DNA from: Agromyces protaetiae
GTDB taxonomy: Bacteria > Actinomycetota > Actinomycetes > Actinomycetales > Microbacteriaceae
Direction: 5' to 3'
NCBI RefSeq assembly: GCF_004135405.1
Contig: NZ_CP035491.1
Location: 558,001-622,000 of the forward strand
Length of the DNA stretch: 64,000 nucleotides
Below are positions 35,821-44,321 of the stretch, one piece after another. The notes beneath the pieces were generated by a model that made no database searches, was not told the origin of the DNA, and was given only the letters and a program-made list of their open reading frames with translations. Numbering within the stretch: position 1 is the stretch's first letter; every line of letters starts with the position of its first letter. Position numbers and translations under genes: made by a program.

Positions 35821-37019
35821 GCTCGCGGCTTCCCGGCGCGCGCCGTGCTGAGCACGGCCCCGCCGATGAGAGCGGATGCGCCGCCCACCGTGAGCGCGAC
35901 CTGCACGCCGACGGCGTCGACGAGGAGCCCGCCGACCGCAGCCCCGAGGGTGATCGCGATCTGGAACGCCGCGACGACGAGGCCGCCGGCGCTCTCGAGG
36001 CGGTCGGGCGCGACCCGGGACATCCAGGTCTGCACCATCGTCGGCACAGCCCCGAAGCCGAGCCCCCACACGAACACGAGCACTCCGGCGAGCGCCGCGC
36101 TCGACGGCAGGACGGCGAACGCGATGGTCCCGACGCCGATCGCGACGGGAGAGGCGATCACGAGCGCCGAGAGGTGCCGGTCGGCGAGGAAGCCCGCGCC
36201 GAGATTGCCGAGGAAGCTCGCGATGCCGAAGAGCGCGAGCAGCACGGCGAGCCCCTCGGGCGTGAGCCCGGCGATCGTGTCGAACGCCGGTCGCAGGTAG
36301 GTGAAGCCCATGAAGTGGCCGCCCGCGATGAGCACGATCGAGAGGATGCCGAGGGCGACGACCCTGCGTCGGAGGGTCGACCCGAGGGCACGGAATCCGG
36401 GCGCCCCGCTCGGCGCGACCGACGGCAGCGTCGCGAGCTGCACCACGAGGGTCACGACTCCGGCCGCGGCGACGAAGAGGAACACCGCCCGCCACCCGAG
36501 GATCTCCCCGAGGTACGCGCCCGCGGGCACCGCGGCGATCGTCGCGAGCGAGACGCCCATGTTGACGAGCGTCATGGCACGCCCGAGCCGGTGCGCGGGA
36601 ACGAGCTGGGCGGTGACGGCGAGCGACATGGCCCAGAAGCCTGAGAGCGCGACGCCGAGCAGGAGCCGCGCGGCGAGCATGACGCCGAAGTTCCCCGCCG
36701 TGGCGACGAGCACGTTCGAGACGATCGCGAGCGCCGTGAGGCCCGCCATCACCCAGCGGCGATCGACTCGCGGCAGGGATGCCACGACGAGCGGCCCGCT
36801 CACGATGCCCGCGAGGCTCGTGGCCGTCACCAGTTGCCCGGCCGCCCCTTCGGTGAGGCCGAGCTCGGCGGCGACGGGCGAGAGCAGGCTCGCGGGCAGG
36901 AACTCCGCCGAGACGAGCGTGAAGATGCCGAGCGCGAGCGAGACGACGGCGGGCCAGGCGGCTCGCGTCCTCGTCTCGCCCGGCGCGATCGCGGGGGTGG
37001 CTGCGGTGTCGACGGACAT
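35817..37019 (-). CDS. MFS transporter, DHA1 (NepI/AraJ-like)
   Basis: A 400-residue facilitator with twelve predicted helices. It opens WPAVVSLALGIFTLVSAEFL with the family Glu, then LLSPVAAELGLTEGAAGQLV, and has the motif C region LLLGVALSGFWAMSLAVTAQ characteristic of proton-coupled exporters. The substrate is probably a sugar, nucleoside or drug, but this is unknown. The stop codon overlaps that of the AraC gene on the other strand, so the two transcripts must be complementary at their ends. Confidence 0.9.
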   Translation of the reverse strand: MSVDTAATPAIAPGETRTRAAWPAVVSLALGIFTLVSAEFLPASLLSPVAAELGLTEGAAGQLVTATSLAGIVSGPLVVASLPRVDRRWVMAGLTALAIVSNVLVATAGNFGVMLAARLLLGVALSGFWAMSLAVTAQLVPAHRLGRAMTLVNMGVSLATIAAVPAGAYLGEILGWRAVFLFVAAAGVVTLVVQLATLPSVAPSGAPGFRALGSTLRRRVVALGILSIVLIAGGHFMGFTYLRPAFDTIAGLTPEGLAVLLALFGIASFLGNLGAGFLADRHLSALVIASPVAIGVGTIAFAVLPSSAALAGVLVFVWGLGFGAVPTMVQTWMSRVAPDRLESAGGLVVAAFQIAITLGAAVGGLLVDAVGVQVALTVGGASALIGGAVLSTARAGKPRA

Positions 37020-37116
37020 GGTTCTCCTTCGGTCGGCCTTCAGCCTGAGGCATCCGCCCCATGCCCCGCCCGACCGATCGTCGCCGCGACCCGACCGATC
37101 CTCCGGAGCGGGCTGC

Positions 37117-38622
37117 CTACCTCACGCCCGACATGAGCTTCAAGACACCGCGGCTGCCGAGGGCGAGCGCGATGCCGAAGACGATCGCGATGGCGCCGAG
37201 CACTCCGAAGTAGACGCCTTCGTTCTCGAGCGAGTAGAACTCGGCGAGCCATCCGGCGATCGCCGTGCCGAGCGCGACCGACAGGAAGAACAGCGCGACC
37301 ATCTGGGTGTGGAACTTCGCGGGCGCGAGCTTCGTCGTGACCGACAGCCCCACGGGCGAGAGCAGCAGCTCGGCGATCGTGAACACGAGCAGGATGCCGA
37401 TGATCGCGAGGAGCGGCGTCGAGTTCGGCCCGCCGCCCGCGAACGGCAGGAACAGCAGGAACGCGATGCCCATGATGATCGTGCCGAGCGCGAACTTGAT
37501 CGGCGTCGACGGCGCACGGTCGCCGAGCTTCGTCCAGATCGCGGCGAACACGCCCGACAGGATGATGATGAAGATCGGGTTGATCGACTGCACCCACGAG
37601 ACCGGCATCTCCCAGCCGAAGAGGTTGCGATCGAGCTTCTGGTCGCTGTAGATCGTCAGCACCGTGAACTGCTGCTGATAGAGCGACCAGAACGCGACGC
37701 TCGCGATGAAGAGCGGGATGAATCCGAAGACGCGATTGCGCTCGGTGCCCGTGATGGCTCGGCTCGTGAGGATCACGACGAAGTACGCGATCGTCGCGAC
37801 GACCGTCGCCCCGATGACCCACGCGACGAGGTTGTGCGCGTTGATCGCCCCCGTGTAGACGAGGACGATGACGACGAGCACTGCCGCGACGCCGATGCCG
37901 ATCACGATGCCGAACGACTTCGCGGGCAACGGGTTCGGAACGGCGGATGCCTCGGCCGGCAGGCGTTTGCGGCCGAACGAGTACTGGATGAGGCCGAACG
38001 CCATGCCGACGGCCGCGAGGCCGAACCCGAGGTGGAAGCCGAGCGAGGGCGGGAACCCGTGCTCGGCGGTGAACGTGCCCTGCAGGAGGCCCGTGAGGAT
38101 CGGCCCGAAGAACGCGCCGAGGTTGATGCCGAGGTAGAAGATCGAGAAGCCCGCGTCGCGGCGCGGGTCGTGCTCGCTGTACAGCGTGCCGACGACGCTC
38201 GTCGCGTTCGCCTTGAGCCCGCCCGAGCCGAACGCGATGAGCACGAGCCCGACGCCGACGCCGAGGAACCCCGGCAGGAGCGACAGCGCGATGTGGCCCG
38301 CCATGATGACGACCGCACTGTAGAACAGCACGCGCTCGCTGCCGAGGAGCCGGTCTGCGACCCACGCGCCGAGGATCGTCGACAGGTACACCCCGCCGCC
38401 GTAGGCGCCGACGATGCCCGCCGCCGCGCCCTGGTCGAGCCCGAGCCCGCCCTCGGTCGCCGAGTAGTACAGGTAGATGAGCAGGATGCCCTGCATGCCG
38501 TAGAAGCTGAACCGCTCCCACATCTCGACGCCGAAGATGTGCACGAGCGCGCGCGGCTGACCGAAGAACCCCTTGTCGCCGGTCGTGTCGCGTTCGACGC
38601 GCTCAGGCGCGATATCCCCCAT
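37117..38622 (-). CDS. Proton-dependent oligopeptide transporter (POT/PTR family)
   Basis: A 501-residue peptide transporter. The ExxERFxYYG motif appears as EMWERFSFYGMQGILLIYL, and the family segment GSGGLKANATSVVGTLY and PTR signature FSIFYLGINLGAFFGPILTG follow. Fourteen helices are predicted, including the two extra central ones of bacterial members. It imports di- and tripeptides with protons. The ATG at 38620-38622 was chosen. A GTG 9 bp upstream is possible. It is divergent from the hypothetical gene at 38720. Confidence 0.93.
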   Translation of the reverse strand: MGDIAPERVERDTTGDKGFFGQPRALVHIFGVEMWERFSFYGMQGILLIYLYYSATEGGLGLDQGAAAGIVGAYGGGVYLSTILGAWVADRLLGSERVLFYSAVVIMAGHIALSLLPGFLGVGVGLVLIAFGSGGLKANATSVVGTLYSEHDPRRDAGFSIFYLGINLGAFFGPILTGLLQGTFTAEHGFPPSLGFHLGFGLAAVGMAFGLIQYSFGRKRLPAEASAVPNPLPAKSFGIVIGIGVAAVLVVIVLVYTGAINAHNLVAWVIGATVVATIAYFVVILTSRAITGTERNRVFGFIPLFIASVAFWSLYQQQFTVLTIYSDQKLDRNLFGWEMPVSWVQSINPIFIIILSGVFAAIWTKLGDRAPSTPIKFALGTIIMGIAFLLFLPFAGGGPNSTPLLAIIGILLVFTIAELLLSPVGLSVTTKLAPAKFHTQMVALFFLSVALGTAIAGWLAEFYSLENEGVYFGVLGAIAIVFGIALALGSRGVLKLMSGVR

Positions 38623-38719
38623 GCCGGTCACCCTACTCCGGCGGGTCGCTTGCCCGCGGCGATACGACTGCGGCATCCTGGCGGAACGCCTACCGCCCTT
38701 CCGCGAGCATCGGAGACGG

Positions 38720-39580
38720 ATGCCCCACAGCGACGCCGACCGCATCTCGCACCTGCAACGCATCGCCTACGGCGCCGGGTCCGACGACGCCGCCCGCGCC
38801 GAGGCCGCAGCCGAGCTCGCCGCCATCTTCTCGCCGCGCACGGCGCCGACGGCGGTCGGGACGCTCGAGCGGCCGGGCGGCGCCGACATCGCGGGCGACT
38901 CGCGGGGCCTCGATGCCGGCGGCGAGGCGTTCACGTTCGACGCGCTCGTCTCCGCGGTCGAGGGTCGCGAAGAACCGGATGCCGCGTCCGCACGCGCTGC
39001 GGACGACGACCGCGAGGCGGATGGCCCCGGCGGGCCGGCCGGGCTCGTCGGGTTCCTCGTCCGCCACCGCGCCGCCGTGCTCTCGGCTGCGGCCGCGCTC
39101 GCGGTCGGCCTCGCGGTCGGGTGGAGCCTCGGGACATCCGAACACCCGACCGGCGGTCGCCCGCTCGACGCAGCCGGGATCGCGTCCGGCAGCTCGACCG
39201 GGCGGGTCGAGCCTCCGCGACCCGTCGCCGGGACTTCCATGATCCGGGTGTTCGATCGGCCGCAGGACCCCGCGTTCGACGTGCCGGCTGCCCTCGCCGA
39301 CTCCGCGGCGGGCTCCCTCGGCGCACTGGATCTCGACCCGTCGAGCACGCGGCTCCTCGCCGAACGCGACGACGGGCTCGCCGCGTTCGCCGCCCGCCAT
39401 GCGAACGGCCTCGACGTCTGCCTGCTCGTCGGCGTCGGATCGGGGCTCGCGTCGACGTGCACGAACGACGGTCAGGTCGATGCCGGAGGACTCTCGATCG
39501 TGGGCACCTTCGAGCAGCCCTACGGCCAGGTCGGCGTCATCTGGGAGCCCGACGGCGACCTGAGCTGGGCGGTCGGCTGA
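38720..39580 (+). CDS. Single-pass membrane protein, paralog A of a tandem pair
   Basis: A 286-residue protein of unknown family. An N-terminal block DADRISHLQRIAYGAGSDDA begins a helical region. An acidic linker leads to one membrane helix (about 112-135, RHRAAVLSAAAALAVGLAVG, then WSLG). The extracellular part has a conserved end: STRLLAERDDGLAAFAARHA, then DVCLLVGVGSGLASTCTNDG with two Cys, and GTFEQPYGQVGVIWEPDGDL. The gene at 39665 encodes the same architecture. A short cytoplasmic helical part, one membrane span and a small Cys-paired outer domain resemble anti-sigma/sensor layouts, but no sigma gene adjoins. Confidence 0.78.
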   Translation: MPHSDADRISHLQRIAYGAGSDDAARAEAAAELAAIFSPRTAPTAVGTLERPGGADIAGDSRGLDAGGEAFTFDALVSAVEGREEPDAASARAADDDREADGPGGPAGLVGFLVRHRAAVLSAAAALAVGLAVGWSLGTSEHPTGGRPLDAAGIASGSSTGRVEPPRPVAGTSMIRVFDRPQDPAFDVPAALADSAAGSLGALDLDPSSTRLLAERDDGLAAFAARHANGLDVCLLVGVGSGLASTCTNDGQVDAGGLSIVGTFEQPYGQVGVIWEPDGDLSWAVG

Positions 39581-39664
39581 AGCCCGCCGACCGAACGGCG
39601 GGTCTTGCCGCAGCCCCGCGGCTGAGGCATCCTGACCTCGACCCGCAGAACCCATCGGAGTCGG

Positions 39665-40498
39665 ATGTCGAACCGCGACGTCGATCGCATCGCCCGGCTG
39701 CAACGCGCCGCCTACGGCGCGGGCGCCGATTCCGCCGCGCGCGCCGCGGCCGTCGCTGAACTCGAAGCGCTCCTCGCGGTTCCGGTCGAGGAACCGACGG
39801 GCGAAGGACCGACCGGCGAAGGCGAGGCGAGGCTGACCGCGCTCCCCGCCGCCGACGCCGCCGACGCCGCCGATGCCGCCGCGACCGCCGATCCGCCGGA
39901 GGCCGCCGATGCACCGGCCGGGGTCGTCGGCTTCCTCCGCCGCAACCGCACCGCCGTGATCTCCGCCGCGGCGGCGCTCGCGGTCGGCCTCACGATCGGC
40001 TGGGGGCTCGGGGCATCCGGAACCCCAACCGAACGTCTCGGCGGCGACGACCCCGGCGCGAGCGACGCGACCGACGCCGACGTGCCCGAACCCGAACCGT
40101 TCACCAACTCGTACACGGGCGCGCTGCCGCCCGTCCCCGTGGCCTCGACGGGCGCGGTCGGCGTGTTCACCCGCCCGCAGGAGCCCGACGACGTGCCGAC
40201 GCACATGGCCGACGGCTCGAGCGGCGAAGCCGGTTTCGACCTCGAGACGGCGAGCACCCGCCTCATCGGCGAACGCGCCGACGGCGTCAAGGTCTACGCC
40301 GCACGCGAGGAGAACGGCGTCGACATCTGCGTCCTCCTCGCCGCCGGCCAGCTCCTCGCGAAAACCTGCACGGAGTTCGGCCAGTTCAACGGAAGCGGAC
40401 TCCTCGTCGAGGGCACCTACGAGGAGCCCTACGGCACCGTCGGCGTGCTGTGGCGACCCGACGGCACCCTGGCCTGGGCGGCGATCGTCGGCGAGTGA
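39665..40498 (+). CDS. Single-pass membrane protein, paralog B of a tandem pair
   Basis: A 277-residue paralog of the preceding gene. The N terminus reads NRDVDRIARLQRAAYGAGAD. An Ala/Asp repeat (AADAADAADAAATAD) precedes the membrane helix (RRNRTAVISAAAALAVGLTI, then GWGLG). The outer domain ends with STRLIGERADGVKVYAAREE, DICVLLAAGQLLAKTCTEFG and GTYEEPYGTVGVLWRPDGTL. The positions of the two Cys and the YG.VGV.W.PDG ending are conserved between the copies, while the linkers are not, so the outer domain and the N-terminal block are under selection. The function is unknown. Confidence 0.78.
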   Translation: MSNRDVDRIARLQRAAYGAGADSAARAAAVAELEALLAVPVEEPTGEGPTGEGEARLTALPAADAADAADAAATADPPEAADAPAGVVGFLRRNRTAVISAAAALAVGLTIGWGLGASGTPTERLGGDDPGASDATDADVPEPEPFTNSYTGALPPVPVASTGAVGVFTRPQEPDDVPTHMADGSSGEAGFDLETASTRLIGERADGVKVYAAREENGVDICVLLAAGQLLAKTCTEFGQFNGSGLLVEGTYEEPYGTVGVLWRPDGTLAWAAIVGE

Positions 40499-40526
40499 CC
40501 GGCCGGAACCCCACCACGCGATCCGG

Positions 40527-40559
40527 GGGTTCTCCCGAACCCACCCGGGGGACTCCCCC
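40527..40559. terminator. Two adjacent G/C-run hairpins
   Basis: GGGTTC-TCCC-GAACCC (40527-40542) and GGGGG-ACT-CCCCC (40547-40559) follow the tandem paralogs by about 30 bp and precede the DUF4097 gene. They probably end the upstream transcript. Confidence 0.6.
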
Positions 40560-40617
40560 ACTGACGCACCCGCGCACCGCTCAGTACCTTCGGTGTCGAC
40601 GAAGGGGAAGAACGATC

Positions 40618-41430
40618 ATGAACGCGCACACCACCACCGCACGCCGCACCGCGCTCTTCGCGGCCGGCCTCGGGCTCACCGCGCTCGCCCTCTCGGGGTG
40701 CGCGTACTTCGGGCCGCTGCACGAGACATCCGACTCGGCGACCGTCGACGACGCCACGACCGCGGGCGTCGACCGCATCCGACTCGACCGGCTCGACGGC
40801 ACCGTCTCGATCACGGGCGACCCCTCGGCGACGGGCATCTCGATCGAGCGCACCGTCCGCTACTGGGGCCAGGAGCGCACGATCGGCGACACCCACCGCG
40901 TCGAAGGCTCCGAGCTCGTGCTCGGCGGCTGCGGCCCGCGCTGCATCGTCTCGTACACCGTCACCGCGCCCGCGGACATCGACGTCGGCGGCAACACCGA
41001 CAACGGCGGCATCGACCTCGAAGCCGTCCGCGACGTCGACCTCGAGACCGACAACGGTCGCATCACCGTGCGCACCGCCGAGGACGTGCGCCTCGAGACC
41101 GACAACGGCCGCGTCGAGCTGACGGATGTCTCGGGCGACATCGTCGTCCACGGCGACAACGGACTCGTGCAGGGCAAGGGCCTCGCCGGCTCGCGCACCG
41201 AGGTCGAGACCGACAACGGCCGCATCGAGCTCGACTTCGAGACCGCGCAGGACGTGCACGCGACGACCTCGAACGGGCAGATCATCCTGACCGTGCCTGC
41301 AGGCTCGTTCCGGGTCGACGCGCAGACCGACAACGGCAGCGTCCGGTCGCAGGTCGCAGACGACCCCTCGGGCGAGCACGAGCTCGTGCTGCGCGCCGAC
41401 AACGGGTCGATCGACGTCAGGCAGCGCTGA
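40618..41430 (+). CDS. DUF4097-type lipoprotein with beta-helical repeats
   Basis: A 270-residue exported protein. A signal peptide ends in LALSGCAYFG, so it is probably lipid-anchored. The mature part carries eight short NG-turn repeats (TDNGGI, TDNGRI, TDNGRV, GDNGLV, TDNGRI, TSNGQI, TDNGSV, ADNGSI) spaced about 18-25 residues, a pattern that forms a right-handed beta solenoid in DUF4097 proteins. A Cys pair (GGCGPRC) precedes the repeats. GAAGGGGAAG precedes the ATG. The role is unknown. Relatives in Firmicutes sit with anti-sigma or envelope-stress genes. Confidence 0.85.
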   Translation: MNAHTTTARRTALFAAGLGLTALALSGCAYFGPLHETSDSATVDDATTAGVDRIRLDRLDGTVSITGDPSATGISIERTVRYWGQERTIGDTHRVEGSELVLGGCGPRCIVSYTVTAPADIDVGGNTDNGGIDLEAVRDVDLETDNGRITVRTAEDVRLETDNGRVELTDVSGDIVVHGDNGLVQGKGLAGSRTEVETDNGRIELDFETAQDVHATTSNGQIILTVPAGSFRVDAQTDNGSVRSQVADDPSGEHELVLRADNGSIDVRQR

Positions 41431-41448
41431 AGCCGGCGGGCGTCGCCG

Positions 41449-42267
41449 TCAGGCGGCGCTCGCCGCGAGCGCGTTCTTCGCGTCGCGCCATGCGAGCCAG
41501 TGCTTCACGGGCTCGAGATCGTAGCCGGGGCCTGAGATGCCGACCGTGAACAGACGCGTTCCGGCGGCGTAGAGGGCCTCGGCCCGATCGTCGTCTCGGT
41601 CGCGGCCGAGCTCGTTCGAGATCGTGAGGCTCGAGACATCCCGCCCGACCTCGTCGGCCCAACGGCGGATGACGTCGACCTTGTGGGCGATCTCGTCGGG
41701 CTGCACGAACGAGTGCCAGATGTCGGCGTGCTCGGCGACGATGCGGAGCGTCTTCTGCTCCCCCTTGCCGCCGATCATGATCGGGATCTCGCGGGTCGGC
41801 GCCGGGTTGAGCTTCGCCCACCGCTCGCGGATGCGGGGCAGCGCGCCCGCGAGGGCCTTGATGCGCGTGCCCGGCGTGCCGAACTCGTACCCGTACTCGT
41901 CGTAGTCGCGCTCGAACCAGCCGGCGCCCGTGCCGAAGACGAAGCGGCCCTCGCCGCCGTTCTTCGCGGAGATGTGGTCGATCGTGCGGGCCATGTCGGC
42001 CTGCAGGTCGGCGTTGCGGTAGGAGTTGCAGTTCACGAGCGTGCCGAACTCGATGCGCTCGGTCTGCTCGGCCCAAGCGCCGAGCATCGTCCACGCCTCG
42101 AAGTGCAGGCCGTCCCGCTCGCCGTAGAGCGGGAAGAAGTGGTCCCAGTTGAAGACGATGTCGGCGCCGAGGTCTTCGAGGCGCAGGACGGTGTCTCGGA
42201 TGGCGGAGTACTCGGCGTGCTGGGGCTGAACCTGGACGCCGATTCTGACGGGGGTCTCGAGTCTCAC
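41449..42267 (-). CDS. LLM-class F420-dependent oxidoreductase
   Basis: A 272-residue luciferase-like TIM-barrel flavoenzyme. It shows IGVQVQPQHAEYSAIRDTVL, FNWDHFFPLYGERDGLHFEAW, the RFVFGTGAGWFERDYDEYGY block and IPIMIGGKGEQKTLRIVAEH, a set common in mycobacterial-type F420 enzymes. Use of F420 rather than FMN is inferred from the subfamily. The substrate is unknown. It is divergent from the Lrp gene 108 bp away. Confidence 0.88.
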   Translation of the reverse strand: MRLETPVRIGVQVQPQHAEYSAIRDTVLRLEDLGADIVFNWDHFFPLYGERDGLHFEAWTMLGAWAEQTERIEFGTLVNCNSYRNADLQADMARTIDHISAKNGGEGRFVFGTGAGWFERDYDEYGYEFGTPGTRIKALAGALPRIRERWAKLNPAPTREIPIMIGGKGEQKTLRIVAEHADIWHSFVQPDEIAHKVDVIRRWADEVGRDVSSLTISNELGRDRDDDRAEALYAAGTRLFTVGISGPGYDLEPVKHWLAWRDAKNALAASAA

Positions 42268-42374
42268 CGATCCAGCCTACGAGCGTTTCTCCCGGGTATG
42301 CCCCGAATTGGGGGACGCTTCACCTTCGCTGCGAGCCTGCGACGGCTCGGGCTGCCCGCGTACACTCACGAAGC

Positions 42375-42812
42375 ATGGACAACCTCGACCGGGCGATTCT
42401 CGATCTGCTCAGGCAGAACGCCCGCGCCGGCTACGGCGACATCGGGTCGTCCGTCGGGCTGTCCGCCTCGGCCGTGAAGCGTCGCGTCGACCGTCTCGTC
42501 GCCGACGGAGTCATCCGGTCGTTCACGATCCAGGTCGACCCCGCCGTCGACGGCATGAGCACCGAGGCCTACGTCGAGCTCTTCTGCCGCGGCACCGTCG
42601 CTCCCGACGAGCTCCGGCGCATCCTGCAGGACGTGCCCGAGGTCGTCTACGCGGGCACCGTCACGGGCAGCGCCGACGCCGTCGTGCAGATGCGCGCCCG
42701 CGACATCGCGTCGCTCGAAGACGCCCTCGAACGCGTGCGCGTCGCGCCGAACGTCGACCACACGAAGAGCGCGATCGTGCTCTCGCGGCTCGTGAACCGG
42801 CAGCGCGACTGA
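42375..42812 (+). CDS. Lrp/AsnC-family transcriptional regulator
   Basis: A 145-residue regulator. The N-terminal AsnC helix-turn-helix (MDNLDRAILDLLRQNARAGY, then IGSSVGLSASAVKRRVDRLV) is followed by an RAM effector domain (about 65-140), with GTVTGSADAVVQMRARDIAS in the ligand loop. It usually senses an amino acid. The stop codon shares one base with the start of the YtrA-type GntR gene (TGATG), so the two regulators are coupled. The divergent LLM gene could be its target. Confidence 0.92.
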   Translation: MDNLDRAILDLLRQNARAGYGDIGSSVGLSASAVKRRVDRLVADGVIRSFTIQVDPAVDGMSTEAYVELFCRGTVAPDELRRILQDVPEVVYAGTVTGSADAVVQMRARDIASLEDALERVRVAPNVDHTKSAIVLSRLVNRQRD

Positions 42813-43180
42813 TGCCGGTGCGCATCGTCATCGCGGCCGGCGGCCCAGCGCCCGCGTCGGAGCAGGTGCGCTCGCAGGTCGTCGAGGCAGTGAAGGACGA
42901 CCGCCTCGTGCCGGGCGAGCGCATGCCGACCGTGCGGGCGCTCGCGGTCGAGCTCGGCCTCGCCCCCAACACGATCGCGAAGGCGTACCGAGAGCTCGAG
43001 AGCGACGGCGTCATCGAGACGCGCGGCCGGTCGGGCACGTTCGTGTCGACGCAGGGGGATGCCTCGCACCGCCGCCTGCAGGAGGCCGCGGCCGAGTACG
43101 CGGCGCTCGCGCGCCGGCTCAAGGTGCCGACCGACGACGCCGTCCACGCCGTCGAGGCCGCGCTGCGGATCGGGACGTAG
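42812..43180 (+). CDS. GntR-family regulator, YtrA type (first copy)
   Basis: A 122-residue short GntR protein. The winged helix (about 15-80) reads SEQVRSQVVEAVKDDRLVPG, MPTVRALAVELGLAPNTIAK and RELESDGVIETRGRSGTFVS. A two-helix C-terminal tail serves for dimerisation instead of a ligand domain, which defines the YtrA group. It shares strong similarity with the second copy at 44318. The group usually controls ABC transporters or membrane proteins. Confidence 0.9.
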   Translation: MPVRIVIAAGGPAPASEQVRSQVVEAVKDDRLVPGERMPTVRALAVELGLAPNTIAKAYRELESDGVIETRGRSGTFVSTQGDASHRRLQEAAAEYAALARRLKVPTDDAVHAVEAALRIGT

Positions 43181-43217
43181 GCGCTGCTCCCTGCCCCGTC
43201 CTCTCCCCTTCCCCGGC

Positions 43218-43267
43218 GTACTCCCGTCCTCCCTCCCCCGCCGTACTCCCGTCCTCCCTCCCCCGCG
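43218..43267. repeat. 25-bp tandem duplication, pyrimidine-rich
   Basis: Two head-to-tail copies of a 25-bp unit that begins GTACTCCCGTCCTCCCTCCC (43218-43242 and 43243-43267) lie in the 247-bp gap after the first YtrA gene. They differ only at the last base. Confidence 0.9.
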
Positions 43268-43271
43268 CACG

Positions 43272-43333
43272 GCGTAGGAGATTCCGGGTGCCACGCCGAC
43301 GGCCGCCGGCTCGCCGCCGAATTCCTCCTACGC
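43272..43333. repeat. Inverted repeat, possible terminator
   Basis: GCGTAGGAG (43272-43280) pairs with CTCCTACGC (43325-43333) around a GC-rich centre that can fold further. It follows the YtrA gene and may end its transcript. Confidence 0.5.
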
Positions 43334-43368
43334 GCTGTCGGCGACGACGGCGAGGGCGAGGCGGACGC

Positions 43369-43415
43369 TTGACGCCTCGTGTTTGTCGCAGCACAATGCT
43401 TGTCATGCGACAAAC
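43369..43415 (+). promoter_or_regulatory. Promoter overlapped by a YtrA-type operator
   Basis: TTGACG (43369-43374) and CACAAT (43392-43397) are 17 bp apart. A perfect 10-bp inverted repeat, GTTTGTCGCA (43381-43390) and TGCGACAAAC (43406-43415), brackets the -10 box. The operon it drives ends in a YtrA-type GntR gene, the natural ligand of this site. Confidence 0.78.
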
Positions 43416-43427
43416 TCGGATGACTCG

Positions 43428-44321
43428 ATGATCCCCCTCGCCGTCTCGCTGCCGGGCATCGTGGTGTACGCGATCGGCATCGCGATCCGCTCGGGCGCCC
43501 GCATCCGCATGCGGGGCGACAGCCAAGTGCGCACCGTCCTCCGCGTGGCACGGCAAGTGGGCCTCGACGTCGAGAGCGCCGAGACGGGCGACCGGATCGC
43601 CGACCGGCTCCGTCGGCAGGCGCGCATCTCACTGCTCACGATCCCACTCTGGGCCGCGCTCGGCGTCGGCTTCGCGTTCGCGCTGCCGACCGATGCGCCG
43701 CTGCTGCTCACGCTGGTGCCGCTGTGGGCGGCGGTCGCCTGCCAGCAGTTCGGCGAGAGCGTCGCCGGGGTCGTCGAGGGCTTCCGTCTCGACCCCGATC
43801 GGGCGCGCGTCGCGACTGCCCGCCTACGCACGCGAGCCGACTACGCCGACCCCTTCGTCCGCATCGGCTCCCGCATCCTCGTCACGTTCTCGGCGCTCGC
43901 GACGGCCGTTCTGCTGGCCGCGGGCGGCCCCGACCCCGCAGGCACCTCGGCCGGGATCTCGATGCTCGCGGCGGTCGCCGCGCTCGTCGCAGCCGACCTG
44001 CTTGCCGGCGCCCTCGCACGACGACGCCAGCACGCCGCGAACCGCGAGGAACTCGTCTGGGACGACGCGCTCCGCGCGATCGCGATCAACAACGTGTACA
44101 GCACACCCTTCCTGCTCGCGATCTATCCGCTCATCGCGACCGCGCAGGCGCTGTCGGGCAGCCCCGGCATGCCGGCCTGGATCACCCTCGCCGGCGCCCT
44201 CACCGGCGTCGTCACGGGGGGTGCGGTGATGGCGTACTCGCTCGCGATCATCGTGCGTCGACCGGCGGAACGGATGACCCGCCGCCTCGCCGCCGAGGAC
44301 GCGGCGGAGGCATCCGCATGA
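43428..44321 (+). CDS. Multi-pass membrane protein, YtrA operon
   Basis: A 297-residue protein with about seven hydrophobic segments. After a first helix comes a basic loop (RSGARIRMRGDSQVRTVLRV), then paired helices and a central hydrophilic loop (GFRLDPDRARVATARLRTRA). I recognise no family. It lies directly behind a strong promoter and an operator bracketing the -10 box. Its stop overlaps the start of a YtrA-type regulator (ATGA), so regulator and membrane protein form a two-gene autoregulated unit. The ATG at 43428 was chosen because a longer TTG frame would begin inside the promoter. Confidence 0.78.
   Translation: MIPLAVSLPGIVVYAIGIAIRSGARIRMRGDSQVRTVLRVARQVGLDVESAETGDRIADRLRRQARISLLTIPLWAALGVGFAFALPTDAPLLLTLVPLWAAVACQQFGESVAGVVEGFRLDPDRARVATARLRTRADYADPFVRIGSRILVTFSALATAVLLAAGGPDPAGTSAGISMLAAVAALVAADLLAGALARRRQHAANREELVWDDALRAIAINNVYSTPFLLAIYPLIATAQALSGSPGMPAWITLAGALTGVVTGGAVMAYSLAIIVRRPAERMTRRLAAEDAAEASA

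Noticed and set aside
36301..39759. A 1152-codon plus-strand open frame over the MFS and POT genes
   Set aside because: Highly charged Arg/Asp/Glu translation, antisense to two transporters.
43218..43267. A CRISPR-like repeat
   Set aside because: Only two adjacent copies with no spacers, and pyrimidine-rich. It is a simple tandem duplication.
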